The notes under the pieces: generated by a model
Seen by the model: only the letters and a program-made list of their open reading frames with translations
Database searches by the model: none
What the model was told of the DNA's origin: nothing
DNA from: an uncultured Verrucomicrobiota bacterium
GTDB taxonomy: Bacteria; Verrucomicrobiota; Verrucomicrobiia; Opitutales; Seribacteraceae
NCBI GenBank assembly: GCA_902569115.1
Contig: CACFTI010000028.1
Coordinates: forward strand, 1 to 32,191
Length of the DNA: 32,191 bases
Direction: 5' to 3'
Part shown: in pieces, positions 8,338 to 16,372 of the stretch
Numbering within the stretch: position 1 is the first letter of the stretch
Layout of the letters: each line of letters opens with the position of its first letter
Translations under genes and position numbers: made by a program

Positions 8338-9294
8338 TTAGTCTGAATATTTCTCGAATCTTGGGGTCAGACTTTGCTTATCGACTAGATCCTGTTCATT
8401 GCTATGAGTTCCGTTTCCGTTTGTGGATACTCTTTTATTAGCAGTAATTCCTGTCTCTCCATCAATAACAGGATAGTAATCAAAAGCTAGCTTTACTTCT
8501 TCAGCCGTGGCAGTCTTTTGACCCTCAACTGTAATATCGCCTTGAAAACTAGCTAATGGATGACGCACCCTGTTTACCTTAATCTGCATCTCCAGAATAT
8601 CACCGGGTTTACAAATCCGCCTGCATTTCACTCCGTCACAGGATGTAAAAAAGATGGTATTGGGGTCCACTTTTTCCGTTAAGGAGGGATGGTCACCTTT
8701 AAGTAAATAAAAGACGCATAATTGACCAAGAGCTTCAATCATGATCGAAGCTGGAAAAACAGGGTTTTCCTTGAAATGTCCCTCCAGAAAATACTCATTT
8801 CCAGAAATTTTATACCTAGCGGTTGCTTGATCATCATTAATTGAAACTGTTTCGAGAAACAAAAAAGGCTCACGATGAGGCATCAAGGAAGCAATCTCTT
8901 CAATCCTGTATGTTTTAGACAATTTGGGCGGTTCTTCCCCTTTTGCCTTTGCACTTAAGTATGTTTTCACATCCCCAATTGTACGTAAATCTCTTAATTC
9001 CTCGTTATCAATGCTAACTTCCAAAGTTTGCTCAACGAGCATAACAATTTCCAGCATTGTCAGAGAATCCATTCCCAAGTCTTCGTACATCCTTAGGGTA
9101 TCATCACTTTTTGCCAGAATTTCTCTTTGCTCAGGTTCTAAATGACGATCAATAATCCCAAGCACAATTTTTTCTATCTGATTAATATCCTTATTTTTTC
9201 GAAAAAGAAGAGCCGACTCATAAGTACCAGGAGGACATCTTTTCAAAAGCTCTTTAAGATCCTCTTCCACCGAAGATTCTGGTTCGTTTGTCAT
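8338..9294 (-). CDS. Acyl carrier protein fused to FabZ/FabA-like 3-hydroxyacyl-ACP dehydratase
   Basis: I choose the ATG at 9294 (318 aa). A longer frame reaches 9363 but would leave only 5 bases to the divergent trpS start and adds a basic stretch unlike the rest. Residues about 40-115 are an acyl carrier protein with the phosphopantetheine site DLGMDSLTMLE (Ser77). Residues about 128-285 are a hot-dog dehydratase with EGHFKENPVFPA and MIEALGQ: His173 and Glu187 are 14 apart, as are the catalytic His and Glu of FabZ. The first ~40 residues and the Ser/Asn-rich tail are unassigned. It heads a minus-strand unit with two glycosyltransferases. AcpS, encoded at 14413-14823, could load the ACP. 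The likely job is making or holding a special acyl chain for a lipid; it may also bind rather than dehydrate, which the sequence cannot tell. Confidence 0.8.
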   Translation of the reverse strand: MTNEPESSVEEDLKELLKRCPPGTYESALLFRKNKDINQIEKIVLGIIDRHLEPEQREILAKSDDTLRMYEDLGMDSLTMLEIVMLVEQTLEVSIDNEELRDLRTIGDVKTYLSAKAKGEEPPKLSKTYRIEEIASLMPHREPFLFLETVSINDDQATARYKISGNEYFLEGHFKENPVFPASIMIEALGQLCVFYLLKGDHPSLTEKVDPNTIFFTSCDGVKCRRICKPGDILEMQIKVNRVRHPLASFQGDITVEGQKTATAEEVKLAFDYYPVIDGETGITANKRVSTNGNGTHSNEQDLVDKQSLTPRFEKYSD

Positions 9295-9368
9295 TTTATA
9301 GGGGGATAAGTTTTTTATCGTGGCATGTCGTAATCTAGGATAAAACATCCTTTTATTATTCAAAACTG

Positions 9369-10454
9369 ATGGAAAAAGACAATTCAGGCAAACCTAAACC
9401 AGTCATATTAACCTGTGCGCAACCCACGGGCAGTCTTACGCTTGGAAATTATCTTGGAGCAATCCGTAACTGGTCTGAAATGCTAGATGAGCACGAGTGC
9501 TACTTTGGTATCGTTGACCTGCATGCGATTACGACCCCTTCCCAACCTGCGGTTCTTCGCCAAAATGTCTTCGAATGTATTGCACAGTATATCGCCTGTG
9601 GACTGGACCCACAAAAATGTCATCAATTTGTACAATCCCATGTCATGGGACATACGGAATTGGCCTGGGTTCTCACCTGCAATACTCCAATCGGAGAGTT
9701 GCAGAGAATGACCCAGTTCAAAGACAAGGCTGCTAAGCTTGGGTTCAAAGTTTCGGAAAATACTGGAAATGATGATTTAAAATTTGAGCATCAGGGAGCC
9801 AGAGCCCAGGCTTCGATCAATGCGGGCTTACTCTGCTACCCGGTCCTAATGGCTGCCGACATTTTACTTTATAATGCGGATTTAGTTCCAGTTGGTGAAG
9901 ATCAAAGACAGCATTTGGAATTATGCCGCGATTTGGCCCAACGGTTTAATCACCAATATTCGGAAACCTTTACCATTCCTGAGCCCTATGTCCCAAAGAC
10001 TGGTGCCAGAATCATGTCGCTAGCTGACCCAACTCGTAAAATGTCAAAATCGGATGAGAATGAAAGGGCAACTCTTTACATTCTTGATGAACCCGACCGG
10101 ATCCGAAAAAAAATTGGTTCTGCTGTCACTGACTCCGGATCTGAAATCAAAGCTGTTTCTGATAAACCCGGGGTATTAAATCTACTTACTATTTATTCCT
10201 CACTATCCGGAAAACCCATTCCTGAAATTGAGGAACACTTTCTGGGTAAAGGATATGGGGAGCTAAAATCGGAGCTGAGTGAAATCATCGCTGAATCACT
10301 CGAGCCCGTTCGAGCCAAGTACAAGGATTTGATTCAAGATAAGGCTTATCTCAAATCGGTTCTTGCCGAAGGTGCAGATGCCGCCCAAAAACGGGCTTAC
10401 AAGATTCTTTCAAAGGTCTACCGAAAAGTTGGGTTTCCAGAGAGGGCAAAATAA
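9369..10454 (+). CDS. trpS: Tryptophanyl-tRNA synthetase
   Basis: The 361-aa protein is a class I aminoacyl-tRNA synthetase that charges tRNA-Trp in the cytoplasm. PTGSLTLGNYLGAIRNW holds the HIGH-type signature (here TLGNY), CYFGIVDLHAIT forms the active-site strand, VGEDQRQHLELCRDLAQRFN is the TrpS-specific region and RKMSKSDENER is the KMSKS loop. The length is slightly above the common 330-350. The start at 9369 places the first motif at the usual distance from the N-terminus. It diverges from the ACP-dehydratase gene across 74 bases, which must hold both promoters; a TATTAT at 9354-9359 could be a -10 box but no convincing -35 goes with it. I see no T-box or leader peptide. Confidence 0.96.
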   Translation: MEKDNSGKPKPVILTCAQPTGSLTLGNYLGAIRNWSEMLDEHECYFGIVDLHAITTPSQPAVLRQNVFECIAQYIACGLDPQKCHQFVQSHVMGHTELAWVLTCNTPIGELQRMTQFKDKAAKLGFKVSENTGNDDLKFEHQGARAQASINAGLLCYPVLMAADILLYNADLVPVGEDQRQHLELCRDLAQRFNHQYSETFTIPEPYVPKTGARIMSLADPTRKMSKSDENERATLYILDEPDRIRKKIGSAVTDSGSEIKAVSDKPGVLNLLTIYSSLSGKPIPEIEEHFLGKGYGELKSELSEIIAESLEPVRAKYKDLIQDKAYLKSVLAEGADAAQKRAYKILSKVYRKVGFPERAK

Positions 10455-10523
10455 TTGTTAGATTAGGATGTATATTTTTCGCTTGGTTCTTTATTGAAAT
10501 TTGATCATTAAATTTCTTGGCGG

Positions 10524-10529
10524 AATAAT
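10524..10529 (+). promoter_or_regulatory. Possible -10 box (AATAAT) with -35 TTGATC at 10501-10506
   Basis: TTGATC (10501-10506) and AATAAT (10524-10529) are separated by 17 bases, matching sigma-70 boxes at 4/6 and 5/6 positions. Transcription would begin at about 10536-10538, essentially at the ATG (10538), giving a leaderless or nearly leaderless message. Not tested; AT-rich DNA produces such matches by chance. Confidence 0.3.
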
Positions 10530-10537
10530 TATTTGTG

Positions 10538-11950
10538 ATGGATTATGAAGATCGAGAAGACTTGGAAGAAGGATTGCCAAAATGGCCATTCTTTTTTTCA
10601 GCACTCTTCATTTTTGCAGGTGCTATCGGATTTGCATATTTCCATTTTCACACCGCTGGAGTTCTGGAAGTATGGCAAATTTTGGTTTGCATACTTTCCT
10701 CAGGAATGGCCTGCCTGCTTATTTTTATGCCTTTTTTACTCGAAAGATCCCTGCAGCTCTGTCTCGAGACAGCCAACAGGAAAGATGACGAATTATTTAG
10801 AAAAGTATATTTTGATTTAAAGGAAGTAAGAAATGATTTGGAAAGTCTTGCCGTTAAAATCGATAAGGTTCCTACGCTGGTAGATAAAATAGTTTCTGAT
10901 TCAGTTAAGGATTCAAACTCTGCTGAAGAAATTGCCAATGAGTTGCACAAGATGCAGGATGACATCGCTCTTAAACTTGGTCGGATCGAGGAATTGGCAT
11001 CACAGGAACCGCCGATAAAAGAACCAGAACCAGAACTCATCGAGACAAAAAAAAGCGTAGCAGAGTTGGAAAAAACAATCACTTCTCTGTCCTCGCAAGC
11101 CGATGAAATAATAAATTTGATCAAAGACTTACCCACCGAATTTCCTGAACCCCAGATTCAAGTCTTGTCGCCCCCACGCGAGCCTCAGGAGGAAGAATCA
11201 AAAAAGAAGACTCCAACCTCCGACCCAAAAAAAATAACCGAGGAAAGCGAGGAAAAGCCGGAAGAAATTGAAATCAGTGGCATCCTCCATGAAGATGCTT
11301 TTTCGCCAGATGCCGAAGTTCAAGAAATTATGGAAGAGAATCAAGCTCTCTCAGATGATCAAGAACAGGAGACAACCGATGATGAATTGAATATGGAGGA
11401 AGAAGATTTAGAGCCATCACCAGTTGCAGTCGAAGATGATTTGGAGGAGAGCGAAGAAGATCCAATAAATCTACTGGAAGAAGAAATCATCGATCCGCCC
11501 GAGCAGCACGAAAACTTAAATATTGAATCCGAATTAGAGCAAACAGCAGGGCTTTCTGAGGCTCCAAAATCGGACGAACTCGATCTCGGTCTTCCTGACC
11601 CTGAAGAAACCATTCGAAAAGTGGATGCCCTCCTCTCCGGAAAACCGACCGAAGAAACAAAGGCAAAACCAGCAAAAGATAAGTCAACCAATTCAGGAAT
11701 GACTTCAGTAGTGGCAAATGTAATGATAGGTATCGGGAATAAACCTTTTGTTCGGGGAGAGGGACCCGGACTCAGTTGGGATGAGGGTGTGGCCATGAAT
11801 TTCATTGAAATAGGTAAATGGGCTTGGTCTCCAACCCGCAAAAATGCCTCTCTCACCATTCAAATTTACCGAAATGATGAAGACCCCGACAAAGGAGGTA
11901 AATACGAAATTAAACCGGGAGAGAAATTTGAGGTAACCCCTGAATTCTAA
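10538..11950 (+). CDS. Membrane-anchored coiled-coil, acidic protein with a conserved-looking C-terminal domain, function unknown
   Basis: The 470-aa product starts at the ATG at 10538 (a GTG lies directly before it). Two hydrophobic segments near the N-terminus (WPFFFSALFIFAGAIGFAYF and VWQILVCILSSGMACLLIFM) form a hairpin anchor. A helical, probably coiled-coil region follows (about residues 80-210), then some 170 residues rich in Glu, Asp and Pro that are likely disordered. The last ~75 residues form a compact domain (SVVANVMIGIGNKPFVRGEG, LSWDEGVAMNFIEIGKWAW, ending in KPGEKFEV) that looks like a beta domain. I do not recognise a named family. The architecture suggests a tether that displays a small folded domain far from the membrane. 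It follows trpS by 83 bases with its own possible promoter. Its stop codon overlaps that of the convergent gene (11947-11950). Confidence 0.75.
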   Translation: MDYEDREDLEEGLPKWPFFFSALFIFAGAIGFAYFHFHTAGVLEVWQILVCILSSGMACLLIFMPFLLERSLQLCLETANRKDDELFRKVYFDLKEVRNDLESLAVKIDKVPTLVDKIVSDSVKDSNSAEEIANELHKMQDDIALKLGRIEELASQEPPIKEPEPELIETKKSVAELEKTITSLSSQADEIINLIKDLPTEFPEPQIQVLSPPREPQEEESKKKTPTSDPKKITEESEEKPEEIEISGILHEDAFSPDAEVQEIMEENQALSDDQEQETTDDELNMEEEDLEPSPVAVEDDLEESEEDPINLLEEEIIDPPEQHENLNIESELEQTAGLSEAPKSDELDLGLPDPEETIRKVDALLSGKPTEETKAKPAKDKSTNSGMTSVVANVMIGIGNKPFVRGEGPGLSWDEGVAMNFIEIGKWAWSPTRKNASLTIQIYRNDEDPDKGGKYEIKPGEKFEVTPEF

Positions 11951-12873
11951 GACTTGAAAAGCGGGCTCATGTAGCGCCCATCGGCAATCATTTCTGCTAC
12001 CTTTTTCACAACACTCGATTTATCCTCCTGATAGGTAACTCCCATCCAACTGCATGAGGCCGGGTAAACACGAACCTTATTCTTGCCGGACTTGATGCCG
12101 GAATCTATTGCCGCAGGCAAATAGAATTCGGAGGTTATGTCATTCACCTCAATCTTGCCCAAAAAACCAATAAACTCCTTCTCCAAAAGTTCAATTACAG
12201 AAAAAGGAAACCCCCATACATTCATCGAAACAATTTCTGAACCTGTCAAAGATGCCTCTAGACCATTCGATCTCAATCCAACCAAAGGCTCTCCTCCAAT
12301 CTTGGTCCACTCTTCAACTGTTTCCAAATACCCTTCCGATTCCATACATACACCCCGTGACACCACACCATGCTCAGAAAGTGTCTCTGATAAGCGAAAA
12401 CCAACCATTGAAAAAAGCTGCTTATCCTGACCCAAATCCTCCCGAAAAGATTTAATCAAAACCTCAAAAGTTTCTGCACCGTAATAATCATCTGCGTTGA
12501 TTACCGCAAATGATTCCCCTCGAAGGACACTTCTAGCTGACCATACCGCATGTCCTGTACCCCAGGGCCTTTCCCGCTTATCCGGACAACTAAAACCGGA
12601 AGGAAGATCATGCTTGTCCTGGTAGGCATAATCAACCTCCAGGATACCCTCATACTTACGGCCCACCTGCTCCTCAAACTGTTGCCGCATTTCTTTACGA
12701 ATCAAAAAAACAACCCGGGTGAACCCAGCCTGCCGAGCATCATAAATCGAATAATCCATCAGCGTTTCCCCTGATGGACCTATTTTCTCAAGCTGTTTAA
12801 GTCCCCCATAACGGGTGCCTAGGCCGGCAGCCAAAACGAGTAAAGTGGCTGAATCTGTAGAATTAGAAGTCAT
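11947..12873 (-). CDS. Sugar-nucleotidyltransferase-like NTP transferase
   Basis: I start at the ATG at 12873 (308 aa); the frame extends to 13086, but the first 71 codons lie in the nnr gene and do not resemble the family. The N-terminus LLVLAAGLGTRYGGLKQLE is the nucleotide-binding signature of NTP transferases, with the catalytic Lys in GGLKQ. Further on, RPWGTGHAVWSA and VINADDYYG are the substrate-binding and metal-binding parts (Asp-Asp in place of the usual single Asp). Similar ~300-residue proteins are annotated simply as nucleotidyltransferase. The substrate may be a sugar or choline-type phosphate; it cannot be determined here. It is the last gene of a packed operon, overlapping nnr by 11 bases (12863-12873). 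Confidence 0.83.
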   Translation of the reverse strand: MTSNSTDSATLLVLAAGLGTRYGGLKQLEKIGPSGETLMDYSIYDARQAGFTRVVFLIRKEMRQQFEEQVGRKYEGILEVDYAYQDKHDLPSGFSCPDKRERPWGTGHAVWSARSVLRGESFAVINADDYYGAETFEVLIKSFREDLGQDKQLFSMVGFRLSETLSEHGVVSRGVCMESEGYLETVEEWTKIGGEPLVGLRSNGLEASLTGSEIVSMNVWGFPFSVIELLEKEFIGFLGKIEVNDITSEFYLPAAIDSGIKSGKNKVRVYPASCSWMGVTYQEDKSSVVKKVAEMIADGRYMSPLFKS

Positions 12874-14416
12874 TACGAGTTGCAAAGGATAAAAAATTAA
12901 GAATTTCAGATGCTCGAATTGATTCCTGCCCATGCTGACGGGCGAGAACCTCGGCAGCACGCCCATGCCACTGCACCGAAAGTTGTGCGCAATCCTGGAG
13001 AGAAAAGATTCTTTTGGCAAGCAAGGCACCAAGAATCCCAGTAAGAAGATCCCCGCTTCCACCCCGTGCCAGAAGCGAACTACCACCCATACAAAAGGTT
13101 TGATCCTGACCTGAAAAAACCTGGGAGTGAGGCCCTTTCAATATTAAAGTACAGGGGTTATCCTGGATCCACTCTTTTGGATCAACCTTCCCGGCCAGTC
13201 TGATAAATTCTCCCGCATGGGGAGTAAGCACCAACTCATCGGATAGCTCGATCTTTTCAACAATCTCTGACCTCAGAGCATCAGCATCCAACAAAGTTGG
13301 TCCATCAAAAAAATTACAAACTTCCCGAACCAAAGTGTGAGTCTCTTTTACAGATCCAAGTCCCGGGCCAGCAGCCAAAGCAGTTGCCCGATTCAAAGAC
13401 TGACGAATTTTACCCAGACCCTCTAGGGCTAGAGTACCTTCAGGAGTTTCAGGCAGCGGCACCCACATCGCTTCCGGCAATTGAGCAACAAAAGCAGGGT
13501 GGAGAGACTCAGGAATTCCGACGGTTAAAAGACCGACTCCAGCCTTAAGAGCAGCTTGGGCAGCCATCATTGCAGCTCCTCCCAAATCAAGAGAGCCAGC
13601 AAGTAAGAAAAGATGCCCATGCGATCTTTTATCTCCGGCTACGGAACGGAGCCTCCTCAGTTTTTGGAGTGCGCTTGGACACAATACCCGCAATCGTTTT
13701 TCTTCCAGATTGTTATCATCGAAAAAACCAAGGTTTAAATAGCGCAAACGTCCCACATATTCGGAATTTATAGGATCAATGACAGGCTTTTTCACCATAC
13801 CCGTGCAGTAGGTAAAATCAGCACGCAAGGGATTTTCACTCCCCTCCCCGGTTACTCCGGTTGGTAAATCAACCGATGCCCGGACCGCAATCTTTTCTGA
13901 ATCATTAATCCATTGTATGAGAGCAGGTATCGGCTCCCTCAAAGGTAATTTTGCCTGCATTCCCAAAAGCCCATCAATCAGTGCATCAAATCCACGACCC
14001 TCGGTTCTTTTCTCCAATTCCTCACATGGATTGACTGACGAAGGATCGATCATCTCTATCCTATTTTCTGCCAATTCCTTAAGCTCTTTCCACGCCCTCT
14101 GGGTCAGGGAGCGGCAATCCTCCCATCTGGCCAAAGGTATGATCACCGCCCGGGCCGTGGGAATCGTTTGTAATAATCTTTTGGTCGCAAGGAGACCGTC
14201 CCCTCCGTTGTGCCCTTTTCCAACCAGTACGAGTATTCTTGGGCGATGGGGAATGGTGCGCAATTCACGCATATCTCGAAGCAAGGCATCCCCCACCCCT
14301 TCTCCCGCTTTATTCATGGCCTGCCATTCAAGTTCCTCATCTCCTCCAAAATATTTTTTTTCAAAGGAAAGACTCTCTTCAACTGAGAGAATTGGATCGG
14401 TGGGTAGAAGGCTCAT
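12863..14416 (-). CDS. nnr: Bifunctional NAD(P)H-hydrate epimerase / ADP-dependent NAD(P)H-hydrate dehydratase
   Basis: This 517-aa protein repairs hydrated, inactive NAD(P)H. The N-terminal half is the YjeF-N epimerase domain: NKAGEGVGDALL near residue 34, then VLVGKGHNGGDGLLATKRLL, and an Asp in VDLPTGVTGEG. The C-terminal half is the ribokinase-like dehydratase: HGHLFLLAGS, AGPGLGS, LLDADAL, LTPHAGEF, LILKGP and finally GGSGDLLTGILGALLA with the catalytic Asp. Both domains appear complete. The ATG overlaps the stop of acpS by 4 bases (14413-14416). The pairing of acpS with a YjeF-type gene is common in bacteria. Near the dehydratase signature, GGSSLLARGGSGD replaces the more usual GNPGMAKGGTGD; this probably does not abolish activity. 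Confidence 0.93.
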   Translation of the reverse strand: MSLLPTDPILSVEESLSFEKKYFGGDEELEWQAMNKAGEGVGDALLRDMRELRTIPHRPRILVLVGKGHNGGDGLLATKRLLQTIPTARAVIIPLARWEDCRSLTQRAWKELKELAENRIEMIDPSSVNPCEELEKRTEGRGFDALIDGLLGMQAKLPLREPIPALIQWINDSEKIAVRASVDLPTGVTGEGSENPLRADFTYCTGMVKKPVIDPINSEYVGRLRYLNLGFFDDNNLEEKRLRVLCPSALQKLRRLRSVAGDKRSHGHLFLLAGSLDLGGAAMMAAQAALKAGVGLLTVGIPESLHPAFVAQLPEAMWVPLPETPEGTLALEGLGKIRQSLNRATALAAGPGLGSVKETHTLVREVCNFFDGPTLLDADALRSEIVEKIELSDELVLTPHAGEFIRLAGKVDPKEWIQDNPCTLILKGPHSQVFSGQDQTFCMGGSSLLARGGSGDLLTGILGALLAKRIFSLQDCAQLSVQWHGRAAEVLARQHGQESIRASEILNFLSFATRNDF

Positions 14417-14823
14417 TCCGAAATTAAAATTACAATTGCACTGGCCACGGATTCCAAATGAGTGAGACTGATCAGTGCCCTGGTTGCTCCTTTTTGTTCG
14501 AGTAAAGCAAGGGCATTCCCGTTAAAGGAAAGAATCGGTTCTCCCTTACTTCCATTGGAAACTTCCGAATCGAGCCAACCAAATTCCGGACCGAATCCAG
14601 TAACAAAGGCCTTGGCCGCGGCTTCCTTGGCGGCAAATCGGGCAGCGAGACAGGGAGCCGGGTCCGCTTTATCCTTACAGTAATTCTGCTCACCCACCGA
14701 AAAGATTTTATTGAGAAAATGATCACCGTGCTTTTCCAAGGATTCCCGAATACGGGACACTTCGATCTGATCGATTCCCACACCCACCACATTGCTACCC
14801 TGCGGAATTTCCGGTGGATTCAT
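14413..14823 (-). CDS. acpS: Holo-[acyl-carrier-protein] synthase
   Basis: The 136-aa protein transfers phosphopantetheine from coenzyme A to acyl carrier proteins. GVGIDQIEVSRI near the N-terminus carries the metal-binding Asp18, and ARFAAKEAAAKAF carries Glu67 of the magnesium site; SLTHLESVASAIV forms the last conserved strand. Length is normal for trimeric AcpS. The true start is the ATG at 14823, whose last upstream neighbour is TGA of pdxJ: the two share one base (TGATG), a stop-restart arrangement that couples translation. A TTG one codon earlier is not needed. pdxJ-acpS is a widespread gene pair. Its targets here should include the housekeeping ACP and possibly the ACP domain of the fusion encoded at 8338-9294. 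Confidence 0.95.
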   Translation of the reverse strand: MNPPEIPQGSNVVGVGIDQIEVSRIRESLEKHGDHFLNKIFSVGEQNYCKDKADPAPCLAARFAAKEAAAKAFVTGFGPEFGWLDSEVSNGSKGEPILSFNGNALALLEQKGATRALISLTHLESVASAIVILISE

Positions 14824-15569
14824 CAATCGTTTAATCGGGAACGCATAGTCTGAACCGCTTCCGCCAGTCCATGCGTGATCGAACGGGAAATAATACTGTG
14901 CCCGATATTAAATTCATACACCTGTTCCAACTGCTTGGCACCCTCGACATTGTCATAGTTGATTCCATGGCCAGCATTGACGCGTAAACCGAGCGATATT
15001 CCAAAATTCATCCCATTTCTCAAGGTATCAAGTTCAGCAACTCGTTTAGATTCATCATACCATGCCCGGGCGAAACTTCCCGTATGTAGCTCAACCCAGG
15101 GTGATCCAATCTCGGCCGATGCTTCCAATTGTTTTTCATCCGGATCAATAAACATACTCGTGGGAATACCAGCATCAGTGAAGGCCTTTACGGCATCCCT
15201 TGAGCGTTCCATGTTGGAAATAATGTCGAGGCCTCCCTCCGTGGTGACCTCCTTACGATTTTCTGGCACCAGGCAGACACTTTCGGGCTTTAGGGAAAGA
15301 GCCAGTTCCACCATTTCGGTAGCCAATGACACCTCCAGGTTCAGTCGGGTCTTCATCTTTTCCTTGTAGCGCTGGACATCCTCGACCTGCACATGCCTAC
15401 GATCCTCCCGCACGTGCATGGTTATTCCGTCCGCACCGACTTCTTCCGCAAGCCAGGCAAGCGTAGCCGGATCGGGCTCTACAAATCCACCATGGGTGTT
15501 TGGCTCATCTCGGTACCGTGCCTGTCGCAGGGTCGCCACATGGTCTACATTTACTCCTAATAAAATCAT
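14823..15569 (-). CDS. pdxJ: Pyridoxine 5'-phosphate synthase
   Basis: PdxJ condenses 1-deoxy-D-xylulose 5-phosphate with 3-amino-2-oxopropyl phosphate to form pyridoxine phosphate, the last ring-forming step of the DXP-dependent vitamin B6 pathway. The 248-aa product has all typical blocks: LLGVNVDHVATLRQARYRD at the N-terminus, GADGITMHVREDRRHV, LNLEVSLATEMV, LVPENRKEVTTEGGLD, ELHTGSFA, GHGINYDNV and EFNIGHSIISRSI at the end. It follows rnhB by 23 bases and overlaps acpS by one base. Its presence implies that this organism makes PLP by the DXP-dependent route rather than by PdxST. Confidence 0.97.
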   Translation of the reverse strand: MILLGVNVDHVATLRQARYRDEPNTHGGFVEPDPATLAWLAEEVGADGITMHVREDRRHVQVEDVQRYKEKMKTRLNLEVSLATEMVELALSLKPESVCLVPENRKEVTTEGGLDIISNMERSRDAVKAFTDAGIPTSMFIDPDEKQLEASAEIGSPWVELHTGSFARAWYDESKRVAELDTLRNGMNFGISLGLRVNAGHGINYDNVEGAKQLEQVYEFNIGHSIISRSITHGLAEAVQTMRSRLND

Positions 15570-15592
15570 AAAAGCTACAAGATAGACGGAAT

Positions 15593-16360
15593 TTAAAGTA
15601 AACTCAATTGGCTTTGTTCGATATCGGTGGAATCAACAGTACCTGAATGTTCGGAAAGAATGTTCCGTAGAAACCTTGGACGGTGATGCACTGTCGGCCC
15701 ATGCTTATCCAAAGCTTTCAAATGTACCGGGGCTCCGTAGCCCTTGTTGGAATCGAATCCAAAATTTGGAAATTTATGGTGCAGCTCACGCATCATGCGG
15801 TCGCGGGTCACCTTGGCGAGCATAGACCCCATGGCAATGGCGAGAGATTTTGTATCCCCCTTTACCAATCCATCATGTTGGTATGGCAATTTTTTCATGG
15901 GTCTACCGTCAACCAGAACTGCCCAGCTTTTTTGATTTTCATTTTTCTTTTCAAATAATTCGAGGGAAGATTTCTGCTTCGGTTGCCAAAGGCCGCCACT
16001 TGCTTCAGATGCCATCTTCATCGCCCGCGCCATCGCAAGGCAGGTAGCCCCCACAATATTATGTTCTTCGATCTCCTCCACACTCGCCTGTCCCGTTCCC
16101 GTAAATATCTTTTCCTGTTGTCCAAGTGCCATTACTCTTTCGTAGAGTTTTTCCCGCTTCGTCTCATCAAACTGCTTGGAATCATTCATTTCCTCGGTGG
16201 CTTTTCGATTTTGTGCCTCACTGAAAAATGAGGCTGGTATGATAACCGCTCCCGCCACCACTGGACCCGCCAGGCATCCCCTGCCCGCCTCGTCCACGCC
16301 CACGATCCCAAGATGGCCCTTGGCAAGCTTACGATCATGAGTCCATCGGGGATTAGGCAT
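15593..16360 (-). CDS. rnhB: Ribonuclease HII
   Basis: RNase HII cleaves RNA in RNA-DNA hybrids and removes single ribonucleotides misincorporated into DNA. The 255-aa product begins its fold with GIVGVDEAGRGCLAGPVVAG, which carries the first two acidic active-site residues (Asp and Glu of DEAGRG). WAVLVDGRPMKK has the third Asp, and KGDTKSLAIAMGSMLAKVTRDR has the fourth, in the usual family order; GFDSNKGYGAPVHLKAL is the C-terminal signature. It is 12 bases downstream of the RNase HIII gene on the same strand, so two type 2 RNases H are made from one message. A short tail beyond the fold (from about residue 235) is not conserved in my memory of the family. Confidence 0.95.
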   Translation of the reverse strand: MPNPRWTHDRKLAKGHLGIVGVDEAGRGCLAGPVVAGAVIIPASFFSEAQNRKATEEMNDSKQFDETKREKLYERVMALGQQEKIFTGTGQASVEEIEEHNIVGATCLAMARAMKMASEASGGLWQPKQKSSLELFEKKNENQKSWAVLVDGRPMKKLPYQHDGLVKGDTKSLAIAMGSMLAKVTRDRMMRELHHKFPNFGFDSNKGYGAPVHLKALDKHGPTVHHRPRFLRNILSEHSGTVDSTDIEQSQLSLL

Positions 16361-16372
16361 ACAAAGAGCGGA

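Noticed and set aside
9295..9363. N-terminal extension of the ACP-dehydratase gene up to 9363
   Set aside because: It would leave five bases to the trpS start, has no similarity to an ACP, and removes the space needed for the two divergent promoters.
10648..11859. Long antisense open frames (10648-11136 and 11359-11859) under the acidic coiled-coil gene
   Set aside because: Ser-rich translations are the mirror of Glu/Asp codons; no start context or domain supports them.
12874..13086. N-terminal extension of the nucleotidyltransferase inside nnr
   Set aside because: The signature LLVLAAGLGTR normally lies at the very N-terminus; the 71 extra residues are a shadow of nnr.
13917..14465. 182-codon open frame on the plus strand, antisense to nnr and acpS
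   Set aside because: Low-complexity Ser/Pro-rich translation, no known motif, and full overlap with well-supported genes.
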